Assembly: GCF_963378095.1 (NCBI RefSeq)
Contig: NZ_OY726397.1
Location: forward strand, 1,364,001 to 1,428,000
Length of the DNA stretch: 64,000 bases
Direction of reading: 5' to 3'
From: Mycolicibacterium sp. MU0053
GTDB lineage: Bacteria > Actinomycetota > Actinomycetes > Mycobacteriales > Mycobacteriaceae
Both the position numbers and the translations under genes were made by a program. Position 1 is the stretch's first letter. Each line of letters starts with the position of its first letter. The notes below the pieces were generated by a model that was not told the origin of the DNA, ran no database searches, and worked only from the letters and a program-made list of their open reading frames with translations. Positions 33,066 to 42,017 of this stretch are shown piece by piece.

Positions 33066-34226
33066 ATGTCGGGGCTGATGCACGAAAGCGACGATCACCG
33101 CGCGATCCGGGAAACGGTCGCCGGAATCGCCCAAAAGTACGGTGCCAGTTATTTTCTCGAGCGCGGTCGTACCGGGGGTGACATCGACGAACTTTGGAAG
33201 GACCTCGCGGAGTCCGGCCTGCTCGGCGTCCACCTTCCCGAGGAGTACGGCGGTGGCGGCGGCGGGATGGCAGAGGCCGTCGTGGTCGTCGAAGAGCTTG
33301 CCGCCCACGGGATGCCGCTGTTGATCTGGGTCATCTCACCGGCCATCTGTGGAAGTATCCTGGCCCACCACGGCTCGGACGCCATGAAGAAGGAGTGGCT
33401 GCCGGCGATTGCCGACGGCACCCGCAAGATGGCCTTCGGACTGACCGAACCCGACGCCGGTTCCAACAGCCACAACGTCAAGACCACGGCGCGGCGCACC
33501 GACACCGGTTGGGCGATCTCGGGATCGAAGTACTACATCTCCGCCGTCGACCAGTCCGACTCGATCCTGTTGGTGGCCCGCGACGGCGATCTGTCGACGC
33601 CGGAGAAATCCAAGCTGTCGCTGTTCGTCGTGCCCGCCGACGCCCCCGGGCTGAGCTATCAGGAGATCGAGACGTCGATCGTCTCACCTGACAAGCAGTT
33701 CACGGTGTTCCTCGACAACGTCGAAGTCGGCGGTGATGCTCTCATCGGGGATGCGGGCAATGGCCTTCGTCAGGTCTTCGACGGGCTGAACCCCGAGCGG
33801 ATCCTGGTGGGCGCGCTGTCCGGCGGCATCGGACGCTATGCCATCAGCAAGGCCGCCGAATACGCCAACCAGCGGCAGGTGTGGTCGACTCCAATTGGGG
33901 CACATCAAGGTATCGCCCACCCGTTGGCCGAGTGTCACATCGCGGTAGAGCTGAGTCGGCTCGCGACCGCGCGCAGCGCGGAACTGTTCGACGCCGGTGA
34001 ACCCGCCGGCGAGGCCGCCAACATCGCGAAGTTCGCGGCCTCCGAGGCCGCGCTGAAGGCACTCGACCAGTCGATCCAGACCCACGGCGGCAACGGCCTG
34101 TCCCACGAGTACGGGTTGTCGGAACTCTGGTTCGTCGCCCGGCTCATGCGCACCGCGCCGGTGAGCCGGGAGATGGTGCTGAACTTCGTCGCGCAGACAT
34201 CGCTGGGTCTGCCGCGGTCCTACTGA
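33066..34226 (+). CDS. Acyl-CoA dehydrogenase
   Basis: FAD-dependent acyl-CoA dehydrogenase, 386 residues. FGLTEPDAGSNSHNVKT is the flavin-binding middle-domain motif, and QTHGGNGLSHEYGL is the C-terminal signature. The usual GT-EI segment is changed to PVSREMVLN, keeping a glutamate at the base position. It introduces an alpha,beta double bond into an acyl-CoA or, in some relatives, acts on unusual branched or cyclic acyl chains. The ATG at 33066 is 4 bp after the SnoaL-crotonase stop. Confidence 0.9.
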   Translation: MSGLMHESDDHRAIRETVAGIAQKYGASYFLERGRTGGDIDELWKDLAESGLLGVHLPEEYGGGGGGMAEAVVVVEELAAHGMPLLIWVISPAICGSILAHHGSDAMKKEWLPAIADGTRKMAFGLTEPDAGSNSHNVKTTARRTDTGWAISGSKYYISAVDQSDSILLVARDGDLSTPEKSKLSLFVVPADAPGLSYQEIETSIVSPDKQFTVFLDNVEVGGDALIGDAGNGLRQVFDGLNPERILVGALSGGIGRYAISKAAEYANQRQVWSTPIGAHQGIAHPLAECHIAVELSRLATARSAELFDAGEPAGEAANIAKFAASEAALKALDQSIQTHGGNGLSHEYGLSELWFVARLMRTAPVSREMVLNFVAQTSLGLPRSY

Positions 34227-34247
34227 AATCGAGCTGAGGAGACAAGC

Positions 34248-35567
34248 ATGACGACCACCGAGCAGACCTTCGACGCGATCGTGATCGGGGCCGGGGCGGG
34301 CGGGTTGTTCACCGCGGCGCGGCTGGCGCACCAGGGTTTTCGCACGCTGGTGATCGAGCAGCTCGACAAGGTCGGCGGACGGGCCTCCACCGATGACATC
34401 GACGGCTTCAAGGTGAACAACGGGGCCATTGTCATCGAGGTCGGCGGGATCACCCAGCAGACCTGTGAGGAGGTCGGTGCCCCGTTCGATATCCGCGAGC
34501 CCCAGCCGCCGATCCTGTACCGCATCGCGGGCAAGGATGTTGACGTCACCGGCGGCGGGTGGGGGTTCCTGCTGGGCAAACTGACGCGGCAGGGCGCCAA
34601 GCTGGTCAAGGGGATCGGCGCGGCACGTAACGACTCCGGCCTGCCCGAGGACGAGCTCTCCACGGCCGAGTGGGTGGCGAAGTACACGAAAAATGAAGGC
34701 GTGCACGGGATCTTCCGCAACATGTGCGCCTCGGTCTTCGCTGTCGGCTCTGAAGACCTGCCCGCACGGGTGTTCTTGACCTACTTCACCCGCAAGAGCG
34801 CGTTCAAGCGGTTCGGCTTCCACCCCGAGGGCACCATCGGCCTGTGGAAGGGGCTGGCCGGCGCGGTGGAACGCCATGGCGGACAGATCTGGCTGTCGAC
34901 TCCCGTGACGAAGATTCTCACCGAGGGTGGGACCGCTACCGGCGTAGTGGTCGAGCGCGACGGACAGCAGGTCACACTCACCGCCCCGGTGGTGGTCAGC
35001 GATGTCGGCCCGGCCGCCACGGTCGGGCTGCTCGGTGCGGACAACGTGCCGGCGGACTATCGGGAACTGGTTGAGCAGGGGACCCGGCCCACCTCGATGA
35101 TCTCGGTGAACTTCGCCAGCCGCGAGCGCCTGGTCGAGGTTCCGGGCATGCTGAGTTTCGCCAAATCCCGCCGGCTGGCCTATGTCGCCAACTTCACCGA
35201 CATCTGCCCGGAGATGGCTCCGCAGGGCTGGAATCTGTATGTCGGTACCGCAGTGCCCAAACCGTCGGTGGGTGATTTCGATGAGGCCGCCGAGACCGAG
35301 CTGCTGCTCCAGGATCTCCGTGACAACATCGACGACTTCGATACTCGCGCCCGAGTGCTCAACATCGCGGTCACCCGGGACGGTTGGCCGCCGCAGCGGG
35401 CGGTCGCGGGCTTCGACCTGCCGCATGACACCCCGATCACGGGTCTGTGGAACGTCGGGGACGGTGTCAAGGAGTACGCCAACGGCGGCACCACCGCCTG
35501 CGCGGAGACCGCCAAGCTGGTCGTCGACAAGATCGTGGCCAGCCATCGGCCCGCCGTGTTGAACTGA
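34248..35567 (+). CDS. FAD-dependent oxidoreductase, phytoene-desaturase-like
   Basis: 439 residues with the N-terminal dinucleotide fold IVIGAGAGGLFTAARLA and VGGRAST typical of the amine oxidase/CrtI superfamily, and a C-terminal FAD segment GLWNVGDGVKEYANGGTTACAETAK. Probably dehydrogenates or isomerises an unsaturated ring or chain of the degraded compound; carotenoid synthesis is unlikely, since no other carotenoid genes are near. Preceded by GAGGAG 5-10 bases before ATG. Last gene of its unit, facing the kinase gene across a perfect hairpin. Confidence 0.82.
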   Translation: MTTTEQTFDAIVIGAGAGGLFTAARLAHQGFRTLVIEQLDKVGGRASTDDIDGFKVNNGAIVIEVGGITQQTCEEVGAPFDIREPQPPILYRIAGKDVDVTGGGWGFLLGKLTRQGAKLVKGIGAARNDSGLPEDELSTAEWVAKYTKNEGVHGIFRNMCASVFAVGSEDLPARVFLTYFTRKSAFKRFGFHPEGTIGLWKGLAGAVERHGGQIWLSTPVTKILTEGGTATGVVVERDGQQVTLTAPVVVSDVGPAATVGLLGADNVPADYRELVEQGTRPTSMISVNFASRERLVEVPGMLSFAKSRRLAYVANFTDICPEMAPQGWNLYVGTAVPKPSVGDFDEAAETELLLQDLRDNIDDFDTRARVLNIAVTRDGWPPQRAVAGFDLPHDTPITGLWNVGDGVKEYANGGTTACAETAKLVVDKIVASHRPAVLN

Positions 35568-35582
35568 GCTGTGTTGTGAAAG

Positions 35583-35614
35583 CGTGGGGCGGGCCCAGCC
35601 GGGCCCGCCCCACG
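35583..35614. terminator. Bidirectional GC-rich hairpin between convergent units
   Basis: A perfect 14-bp stem (left arm 35583-35596, right arm 35601-35614) with loop AGCC. There is no T tract on the forward side (GCTTTACAG), as is common for mycobacterial terminators. It lies in the 50-bp gap between two convergent stops. Confidence 0.75.
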
Positions 35615-35617
35615 GCT

Positions 35618-36697
35618 TTACAGTGCCTTGATCGCCGAGTAGCTGTCGTTCGCCCGGATCTGTTCTGCGGCACGGGAAGCCATCGCCGCGAACATCTTGT
35701 CGCCGCGATCGGTCGCCTGCACTCCCAGTGACACCGGGATGGTCAGCACCAGCCCGTACAGCGCATGCGCCTGATACTCCAACCAGCACTTATCGGCGCT
35801 GTACCCTTCCACGCCGTAGGACAGCAATCGCCGATGGTATTCGGTGACCAGGTCGCGCTCGTGCTCGGCCCGGTCCGCCTCGGTCATGGAGTTACCGATG
35901 AAGTACGAGACATCGATTATGCCCGGTGCGGCCGCCACGCTCTGCCAGTCGACGACGGCGATCGGCGTGGCTCCGCCCTGTGCCGCGAACAGCAGGTTGT
36001 CCAGTCGGAAGTCGCCGTGCCACAGGCAGCGGTGCTCGCCGAGGGTGGCCAGCCACGCGGGCACATGATCGCCGAGTTGCTGGACTACCGAAACATGCTC
36101 CGGGTCAAGATGATTGCCGAATCGCTCCAACCACATCCCGGTGATCTGCGGTATCGACCCGCCGAGTTGAGTCCATGCCTGTTGGCCGGGGAGCCACTCG
36201 TGCTCGCGTAGGGCGGGGTGCGCCCAGGAGGATCCGTGCAGAGCCGCAGCCTGGGTCAGGGCTAGGTCCGCCTGGTCCGCCGAGCACCCGGTGATCTGAT
36301 CGACCATTTCGGCGGGCCCCATATCTTCCAGTAACAGGATGAATCCGCACCGGTCATCCGCGATCTCGGCGAAATAGCTTTCCGGTGCGCGGGCGGCGCA
36401 GAGGCCGGACAGGTGCTGGTAGTAGAAGACTTCTCGTTGATAGGCCCCGGTCGCGATGGCCATCTGCCGGCTGGTTTCGTCGGTGCTCGAGATCTTCGCG
36501 ATCATCGTGGCCGGCGCCACGTCGGTGTCGTCGGCGTAGGTGAGCGTCAGCCGGTAGCTGTTGGCCATCTGCCCGGTTCCCACCGGTGTGGCGTCGACCT
36601 CGGTGACCGTGACGGATGCCCAATCGGGCCGACGGCGCAGCGTGGTCGTCAGCGATTCTGGGGTCAGCTCAGCCAGGGTGTAGTCGGTAAACGCCAT
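35618..36697 (-). CDS. APH-fold phosphotransferase (aminoglycoside/hydroxyacyl kinase-like)
   Basis: Protein-kinase-like small-molecule kinase of 359 residues. LWHGDFRLDNLLF provides the catalytic Asp and metal-binding Asn, and AVVDWQSV the metal-binding Asp. ILLLEDMG and the N-terminal GTGQMANSYRL are the hinge and nucleotide-loop regions. In catabolic clusters such proteins can phosphorylate hydroxyacyl-CoA esters (LvaA; the APH part of ACAD10/11) and not antibiotics. The ATG at 36697 shares one base with the preceding stop. Last gene of the reverse FMO unit. One of three such kinases in the window. Confidence 0.82.
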   Translation of the reverse strand: MAFTDYTLAELTPESLTTTLRRRPDWASVTVTEVDATPVGTGQMANSYRLTLTYADDTDVAPATMIAKISSTDETSRQMAIATGAYQREVFYYQHLSGLCAARAPESYFAEIADDRCGFILLLEDMGPAEMVDQITGCSADQADLALTQAAALHGSSWAHPALREHEWLPGQQAWTQLGGSIPQITGMWLERFGNHLDPEHVSVVQQLGDHVPAWLATLGEHRCLWHGDFRLDNLLFAAQGGATPIAVVDWQSVAAAPGIIDVSYFIGNSMTEADRAEHERDLVTEYHRRLLSYGVEGYSADKCWLEYQAHALYGLVLTIPVSLGVQATDRGDKMFAAMASRAAEQIRANDSYSAIKAL

Positions 36698-37773
36698 CAG
36701 TTTGCGGCCTTTCGTGATCGGATCGCGCGATATTCGGGAAGGATCGGCTCGAGTTCGGTGGGCGAGGCGCCGTGCAGAATGACTCCGTCGGCCCCGAGGT
36801 CCAACTGGTTCTGGACGGTGGCGGCGCACTGCGCCGGGCTTCCGGTGGCCGCAGGGGCCAGCCATTCGTCGGGCAGCAGGGTCGCGATGTGTTCGAGTTG
36901 CTCCACCGTGGTGGACGGGCTGTCGATCACTTTGATCGCGCCGCCGGGCGGCTGGAAGCTCTGCACGACCGGGTCTTGGCGGAAGCGTTCGAGAACCGCA
37001 GGGTCCCAGTCGTTGGTGCGCACCATCAGGTCGCCATAGCCCTGCAGGTAGGTTGCGAGCCTGCCGACGGTCTTGCGCAGTCGCAGCTCCTCCGGCAGGT
37101 GATCGCCGATGGTCGCCAAGCATGACCACACCTCGACCTTCGCCGGGTCGCGGCCCGCCGCCTCGGCGGCGTCCTTGACGGTCTGCACGCACCGTTGCAG
37201 TGTCTCGTCGGTGAAGAAGGTGTGCAGGATGACCTTGTCGAAGGCTCTGCCGCCCAACGCCAGTGAGTTGGGCCCGAATGCGACGAGGCCCAGCTTCACG
37301 TCCTCGTCGAAGTTGGGATCGAGCCGCAGCGCCGGATAGCTACCCATCGGACCGTCATGACCGACGACGGTTTCGCCGCGGAACAGCCGGCGCATCACGC
37401 CCGCGAAGTCCTCCATCTGTGCGGTGGTGATCTCCGGGATGCCGAACGCCCGTTGCAACGGGACTATTCCGCGGCCTAGCCCGAGGGTGAACCGCCCGCC
37501 GGTAAGGCGATGCATGGTGGTCGCGTGAGCGGCTGTCACGATCGGGTGGCGGATGTTGTGATTGGTTGCGCCGGTGGTGATCCCGATGGTGTCGCTGATG
37601 GCTCCGACAGCTCCGCAGATCGTCGCGGCCTCTTTGGTGGAGAACCGCTCCGAGACGAAGCATTCGCCGATTCCGAGGCGTTCGGCGTCGCGGACTTCGG
37701 CGATCAGATCGCGGGGGTGATCCGCCTGGCCGGCCAGCGTGTAGAACCCGATCTCGGGCATCTGCTCGGTCAT
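36697..37773 (-). CDS. LLM-class, probably F420-dependent oxidoreductase
   Basis: Luciferase-like TIM-barrel flavoprotein of 358 residues. Motifs include GITTGATNHNIRHP, RFTLGLGRG and the C-terminal LGADGVILHGASP. Mycobacterial members of this subfamily mostly use coenzyme F420 for hydride transfer to ketones or enoyl groups; cofactor choice here is inferred. It overlaps the upstream hydrolase by 4 bp and the downstream kinase by one base, so all three are translated together. Confidence 0.85.
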   Translation of the reverse strand: MTEQMPEIGFYTLAGQADHPRDLIAEVRDAERLGIGECFVSERFSTKEAATICGAVGAISDTIGITTGATNHNIRHPIVTAAHATTMHRLTGGRFTLGLGRGIVPLQRAFGIPEITTAQMEDFAGVMRRLFRGETVVGHDGPMGSYPALRLDPNFDEDVKLGLVAFGPNSLALGGRAFDKVILHTFFTDETLQRCVQTVKDAAEAAGRDPAKVEVWSCLATIGDHLPEELRLRKTVGRLATYLQGYGDLMVRTNDWDPAVLERFRQDPVVQSFQPPGGAIKVIDSPSTTVEQLEHIATLLPDEWLAPAATGSPAQCAATVQNQLDLGADGVILHGASPTELEPILPEYRAIRSRKAAN

Positions 37774-38690
37774 GACGCCACCTCCACCGGAGTCAGAACG
37801 CGCTGCAGGAAGGCGACCTGATGGGCGACCACCCGGTCATGACAGGAGGTGCCCGGATAGACGTCGAAGTGGTCGCATGGGTAGTGATGCACGGTGGCTC
37901 GCAGTCGCGTCGCTGTGCGGGTCGCCGCGCCCGGGGGAGCGGTCTGATCGGCATCGGCGATCTGCATCAGGACCGGGCATCGCACCCGGTCGGCGAAGGC
38001 CCCGGGTCGGTACAGGCCCATCTGCAGGAACAACCGCGACGCCACCGCATTTTTCCAGGTGGGACCGGCGGTGGCAGCCATGCCGGCCACCGCGCCGGGC
38101 GCGGTGAGCGCAGCGAGTTCGCCGGGATGGCCGACGATCGGCGTCAGCACCGGGGGGCGTCGTAGTGCGGTGCCAATCGCATCCGATAGACCGCGGCCCA
38201 CCAGTTTCGCGAGGTGTGCCGGCCCGTTGGCCTTGGCCATCGCGGCCACCGCGGCCAGACCGTCGACCGCGGGTGTCAGGCTGATCACCGCGGCAACCGA
38301 GGGGTCCTCGGCCGCCACCTTGAGCACATGCCCGCCGGACAACGACACGCCCCAGATCGCGACGCGATCGGCGTCGACCTCGGGCAGCGACCGGGCGTAG
38401 CGCAGCGCGGCATGGTAGTCGCGGAGCTGGGCCGGCAGCGATACCAGTTGCCTTGGGGTGCCGTCGGATTCGGCGAAGTTGCGATAGTCGAAGGTGACGA
38501 CGTCGAGGCCCGCAGCAGACAGCGCCGTGGCGAAGCCCGCCAGGCCGCTGTCGCGGGTTGCCCCCAAGCCGTGGGCCATCACGACGGCGGGGCGGCCGTT
38601 CCGGCCGCGCAGCGCCTCGGAGGTCGCGGGGAAGTGCGTCGCGGCGAGCCTGGCGCCGCCGTCGGTGGGAATACGTATTGGGTCAGACAT
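37770..38690 (-). CDS. Alpha/beta hydrolase
   Basis: 306 residues. The nucleophile elbow is GVSLSGGH, the oxyanion region AHGLGATRDSG, and the C-terminal DHFDVYPG carries the catalytic His; QIADADQT supplies the acid. It resembles DLH/BAAT-like hydrolases that open lactones or esters, a plausible job downstream of the flavin monooxygenase in the same unit. The ATG at 38690 is used; the frame is open further upstream but only through the TetR gene. The gap to the TetR stop is one base. Confidence 0.85.
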   Translation of the reverse strand: MSDPIRIPTDGGARLAATHFPATSEALRGRNGRPAVVMAHGLGATRDSGLAGFATALSAAGLDVVTFDYRNFAESDGTPRQLVSLPAQLRDYHAALRYARSLPEVDADRVAIWGVSLSGGHVLKVAAEDPSVAAVISLTPAVDGLAAVAAMAKANGPAHLAKLVGRGLSDAIGTALRRPPVLTPIVGHPGELAALTAPGAVAGMAATAGPTWKNAVASRLFLQMGLYRPGAFADRVRCPVLMQIADADQTAPPGAATRTATRLRATVHHYPCDHFDVYPGTSCHDRVVAHQVAFLQRVLTPVEVAS

Positions 38691-38691
38691 G

Positions 38692-39318
38692 TCAGCTCTC
38701 CTTGCCGAGGATGGTTGAAGACCAGATGTCGAGCAGCGTGGCGTGCGCGCGTCGCGCCGCGTCCTGACCGCCGCCGCTGCGCAATAGGCGTTGCAGCACT
38801 TGCTCATTCGTGGCGATCAGGGCATGGGCGAGGTCGGCGGGATCGGCGCCACTCACTGTGCGGTTTTCCGAGATGTACTCCGCGACGAAGTCTTCGTAAC
38901 GTTGCAGCCATGTGGTCCAGATCTGCCGAGTGGCGGCATCGGTATCGCGGGCATCCAGCATCGCCAGGTAGAGGGCCTTCTCGCCGAGCCAGGCGTCGAC
39001 CACCGATTGCAGCGACCGCGACATGTTGTCGAGCTTGTCTCCTGGTGCGTTGATGATCTCGGTGACCGTCGACACCTGATCGGAGAAGATGTCGGCGAGC
39101 AGATGCGTGACCGCCTCGTGCTTACCGCTGAAGTAGTGGTAGAACGCCGAACGACCCAGGCCGGCCTCATCGGTCACATCCGCGATCGACACCTCGGCCA
39201 GCGGCTGGCCTTCGAGGCGGGTGGCCAACGCGTTAAGCAGTCGGGTGCGCCGCATCTCGCCTCGGTGCTGCGGTCGGACCGGATTGTGGCGCGGCGCGGC
39301 GACGTCGTCAGACCGCAT
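38692..39318 (-). CDS. TetR/AcrR family transcriptional regulator
   Basis: 208 residues. The N-terminal helix-turn-helix is ADVTDEAGLGRSAFYHYFSGKHEAVTHLL (about 46-74), and the rest is the variable ligand-binding domain. It is embedded in the unit it probably controls: its start overlaps the monooxygenase stop by 11 bp. A 12-bp inverted repeat (TGTTCAAGAACA, 40776-40787) upstream of the unit's promoter is a candidate operator. No partner ligand can be named. Confidence 0.88.
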   Translation of the reverse strand: MRSDDVAAPRHNPVRPQHRGEMRRTRLLNALATRLEGQPLAEVSIADVTDEAGLGRSAFYHYFSGKHEAVTHLLADIFSDQVSTVTEIINAPGDKLDNMSRSLQSVVDAWLGEKALYLAMLDARDTDAATRQIWTTWLQRYEDFVAEYISENRTVSGADPADLAHALIATNEQVLQRLLRSGGGQDAARRAHATLLDIWSSTILGKES

Positions 39319-40681
39319 CGGCTGCGGGTTCCGCGACGCGCCCGCTCAGCACCACCGGCCCGTGCTTGGCGACCCGACGACGCCCGGCGGGCAGCTCCCG
39401 CCCGCGAATGTCGCGTTCGTAGTCGAAGTAGTCGAGTTGCTGGGTATGGCGGGGCCGGTCGGCGAAATGCCCGATGTACTTGCGTTCGTCGGCGGCGATC
39501 ACCTTCTCCATCTGCTGCGGATTCGGCGGGCGATACGTCCCGGCCAGATAGGCGGCCGCCAGCCTGGCCTGGCATTCCACGAAGGGAAACAGCGTGGGCA
39601 GAGCCTGGGCGAATCCCACGAAGATCAGATCGTCGATGCCGGGCTTGAGCATCCGCTTGAAGAGTGGCAGCCGGTTGTCGGGTGCCGAGAGGAACTCCGG
39701 GTCGAAGAACGGGAAGGTGATGTTGTAGCCGGTCGCATAGATGATGACGTCCGCGGCCACCCGGGTGCCGTCGGTGAAGACGACGTGGTCGCCGTCGAGC
39801 CGCTCGATGTTGGGTTTGGCCGTTGCGTCGCCGGCACCCAACCGCATCAACAGTTCGGCGGACTGCGTGGGGTGCGCCTCGAGGAAGTGGTGGTTGGGAG
39901 TGGGCAGGCCGTAGTGTTCGGGGTGGCCGAACAGCAGCCGCGGCACGGGCCGCATGATGCGGCGTTGCCAGGACAAGGGGATCACTGGGAGCGTGCGGGC
40001 GATCTTGTCGGCAGTCATTCCGAAGATGTACTTGGGCACCACCCATGCACCGGAGCGCGTGGACAGGTACACGGTGTTCTGCCAGGACTTTTGCGACAGC
40101 TCGGAGACGATATCGGCCGCCGAGTTGCCGATGCCGACCACCACGATGCGCTTACCGCGAAGGTCGAGGGGTTCGGTGGGGTCGATGTAGGCGTGGGAGT
40201 GGATGGTCTGGCCGTTGAACTCGCCGGGGAAGTCCGGGAATCGGGGATCCCAGTGATGTCCGTTGGCGACCACCAGTGCGTCGTACTGCCGGCGGCTGCC
40301 GTCGCTGATCTGGAGTTCCCAGCCGCCGCCGTCGAGCCGACGCGCATGCTCGACGGCGGTCTGGAACTTGATGCGTTCGCGTAGGCCGAACGCGTCGGCG
40401 TAATCGTCGAGATAGTCCTTGATCTCGCTGTGGTGCGGATAGTCCGGAAGGGAACTGTCCATCGGGAAGTCCTTGAAACACAGCAGGTCCCGCGAGGTGT
40501 CGATATGTAGTGAGCGGTAGGCGCTGGAATGACCGTTGGGGTTGCGGAATGCCCAGTTCCCGCCGACCCGGTCCGAGGACTCGAAGCAGTCGTAGTCCAC
40601 ACCGGCGTCACCGAGGTTCTTCGCGGTGGTGAGCCCGCTGATGCCGGCTCCGATGATTGCGGTCCGCGGTGTGGTGTGCAT
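39308..40681 (-). CDS. Flavin-containing monooxygenase
   Basis: 457 residues. FAD fold IIGAGISGLTTAKNL at 9-23, FMO fingerprint FPGEFNGQTIHSHAY, NADPH fold VGIGNSAADI and the ATGYNITFPFF segment near the C-terminal third. The fingerprint ends in Tyr, not the Trp-Pro of classical Baeyer-Villiger enzymes, so heteroatom or ketone oxygenation are both possible; the hydrolase in the unit would suit an ester or lactone product. The ATG at 40681 has GGAGG 5-9 bases upstream. First gene of the reverse unit. Confidence 0.9.
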   Translation of the reverse strand: MHTTPRTAIIGAGISGLTTAKNLGDAGVDYDCFESSDRVGGNWAFRNPNGHSSAYRSLHIDTSRDLLCFKDFPMDSSLPDYPHHSEIKDYLDDYADAFGLRERIKFQTAVEHARRLDGGGWELQISDGSRRQYDALVVANGHHWDPRFPDFPGEFNGQTIHSHAYIDPTEPLDLRGKRIVVVGIGNSAADIVSELSQKSWQNTVYLSTRSGAWVVPKYIFGMTADKIARTLPVIPLSWQRRIMRPVPRLLFGHPEHYGLPTPNHHFLEAHPTQSAELLMRLGAGDATAKPNIERLDGDHVVFTDGTRVAADVIIYATGYNITFPFFDPEFLSAPDNRLPLFKRMLKPGIDDLIFVGFAQALPTLFPFVECQARLAAAYLAGTYRPPNPQQMEKVIAADERKYIGHFADRPRHTQQLDYFDYERDIRGRELPAGRRRVAKHGPVVLSGRVAEPAADAV

Positions 40682-40720
40682 TTCGCCTCCGACGAGTTGT
40701 GACCTGAGTCGCTTGCCGCC

Positions 40721-40787
40721 ACCGTAGAGCCCAATCCTGACAAGAGTCAACTTTCGGCGATAATTTTCTAGTATTTGTTCAAGAACA
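40721..40787 (-). promoter_or_regulatory. Promoter and operator candidate of the FMO unit
   Basis: On the minus strand the -35 TTGACT (40750-40745) and -10 TACGGT (40726-40721) are 18 bp apart, about 40 bases before the monooxygenase ATG. Upstream of the -35 lies the perfect inverted repeat TGTTC-AA-GAACA (40776-40787), a plausible site for the TetR protein in the same unit. From 40788 to 41069 I see no gene, only the tail of the nitroreductase region. Confidence 0.55.
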
Positions 40788-41069
40788 TCGTGTCGCAGGT
40801 CGTTCCCTGCCTGGGTCAGCGGTGCAACTGCAGCGTGCAACGCGCCTGTGTGGCGAGGGCGTCGCAGACCGAGATCATTTCCATCGCGAGTACGTCTTGG
40901 AGGGGGTGGTCCGCAGACTGCGTTGATGCCGCCTCGACCGGATCGATCGGCGCTTCGGCGGCAATCGGCACCGTTGCGGTGGTCCGATCCCGACGCACGG
41001 GCATTGATCCGCAACGGGCGAGCGCGAACACCGTTGTCTCATGCCCCTCATCGCTGCTACCGGTACTGA

Positions 41070-41837
41070 TCAGGACGTGATCCAGTCGACGACCTCGGTC
41101 AACGGGGCGCGGGTGGTCCGGTAAGTGTTTGTCGGGTGGTCGAAATCGGGGTAGCCAAAGGAGATGCCGCACACGATTTGGCGGTCCGGCGTCAGGCCGA
41201 GTTCGTCGCGCAGAGTGTTGGGGTACATGGCCAGGGCGGCCTGCGCAATGCTGCCTACGCCGCGAGCGGTTGCCGCGAGCATGAAGTTGCTGACGTAGCC
41301 ACCGCAATCGACCGCGCCGTACGGGCCAAGTGCCTCGTCGGCGTGGATGATCGCCACGTGCGGGGCGCCGAAGAAGTTGAAGTTCTGCAGCGTTTGCTCC
41401 ATCTGACGCTGGCGATCGCCGCGTTCGATGTCCAGGGCGTTGTACAGCTGGAATCCGCTCTCGCGTCGGCGGTCACGGTGAACGCCGCGATATTCCCGAG
41501 GAAAAGGAATGTCCGGCGTGTCGGTATGACCGCTGGACGCTGCGGTGAACAGCGCTTTGCGGAGCCGATCGGTTCCTGCCCCGCTGGCGACAGCGACCCG
41601 CCAGGACTGGCTGTTGCACCACGAAGCCGTCAATTGAGCGGTCTCCAGGATCTCGCGAATCGTCTGTTCCGCAACAGGTTCCGGCCGGTAGGCGCGATAG
41701 CTCACTCGTACGGCCAGCAAGTGTTCGAGGATGTCAGCCGCGTTGTCCGGGAGATGATCGGATCGGCGGGACTCGACGACAGATCGGATGTCGGTGGTGG
41801 TCAAGAAAGTTGCCCTTTCAGATGCATCGGTTCCCAC
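41070..41837 (-). CDS. Nitroreductase family protein
   Basis: FMN-dependent nitroreductase fold, 255 residues. RVSYRAYRPEPVAEQTIREILETAQLTASWCNSQSWRVAV is the FMN-binding N-terminal block; GYVSNFMLAATARGVGSIAQAAL and the terminal FGYPDFDHPTN-Y are family features. It may reduce a quinone, nitro or activated enone group, or serve as dehydrogenase in ring degradation. GTG start. Transcribed alone, away from the alcohol dehydrogenase. Confidence 0.87.
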   Translation of the reverse strand: MGTDASERATFLTTTDIRSVVESRRSDHLPDNAADILEHLLAVRVSYRAYRPEPVAEQTIREILETAQLTASWCNSQSWRVAVASGAGTDRLRKALFTAASSGHTDTPDIPFPREYRGVHRDRRRESGFQLYNALDIERGDRQRQMEQTLQNFNFFGAPHVAIIHADEALGPYGAVDCGGYVSNFMLAATARGVGSIAQAALAMYPNTLRDELGLTPDRQIVCGISFGYPDFDHPTNTYRTTRAPLTEVVDWITS

Positions 41838-41900
41838 TCGAGATGGTCGTCACCGATGGGTGAGCCAAAGTGGCCGTAGGAGCGACGGGTGCGCACGCAC

Positions 41901-41930
41901 AGTCTAGATCGCTGCGATTTAAGTTTTGAA
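41901..41930 (-). promoter_or_regulatory. Predicted nitroreductase promoter
   Basis: On the minus strand TTCAAA (41930-41925), 18-bp spacer, then TAGACT (41906-41901), the strong mycobacterial -10. The distance to the GTG start is about 63 bases. Confidence 0.5.
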
Positions 41931-41949
41931 GTGAAGGTTGATCGGCTGT

Positions 41950-42017
41950 GAGAGCACCAGCTACGGCTGCTCCAAGGCTGCGTCACGCAGCAAACCCGAG
42001 CCGGCAGCGGTGCTCTC
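41950..42017. other. Structured intergenic element of unknown role
   Basis: In the 531-bp gap 41838-42368. GAGAGCACC (41950-41958) pairs perfectly with GGTGCTCTC (42009-42017), directly stacked on GCTGC/GCAGC (41966-41970, 42004-42008), and enclosing the hairpin GCTGCG-TCA-CGCAGC (41977-41991). This 68-base fold could be a small RNA or a leader element. Further right, CCGAG/CTCGG (42151-42168) forms another small hairpin. No protein gene is seen in the gap. Confidence 0.35.

Noticed and set aside
33684..35789. A 701-codon reverse frame opposite the dehydrogenase and CrtI-like genes
   Set aside because: Shadow of two well-supported forward genes; no recognisable domain.
40816..41307. Reverse 163-codon ORF overlapping the nitroreductase end
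   Set aside because: Its first half is a shadow of the nitroreductase and its second half has no family resemblance.
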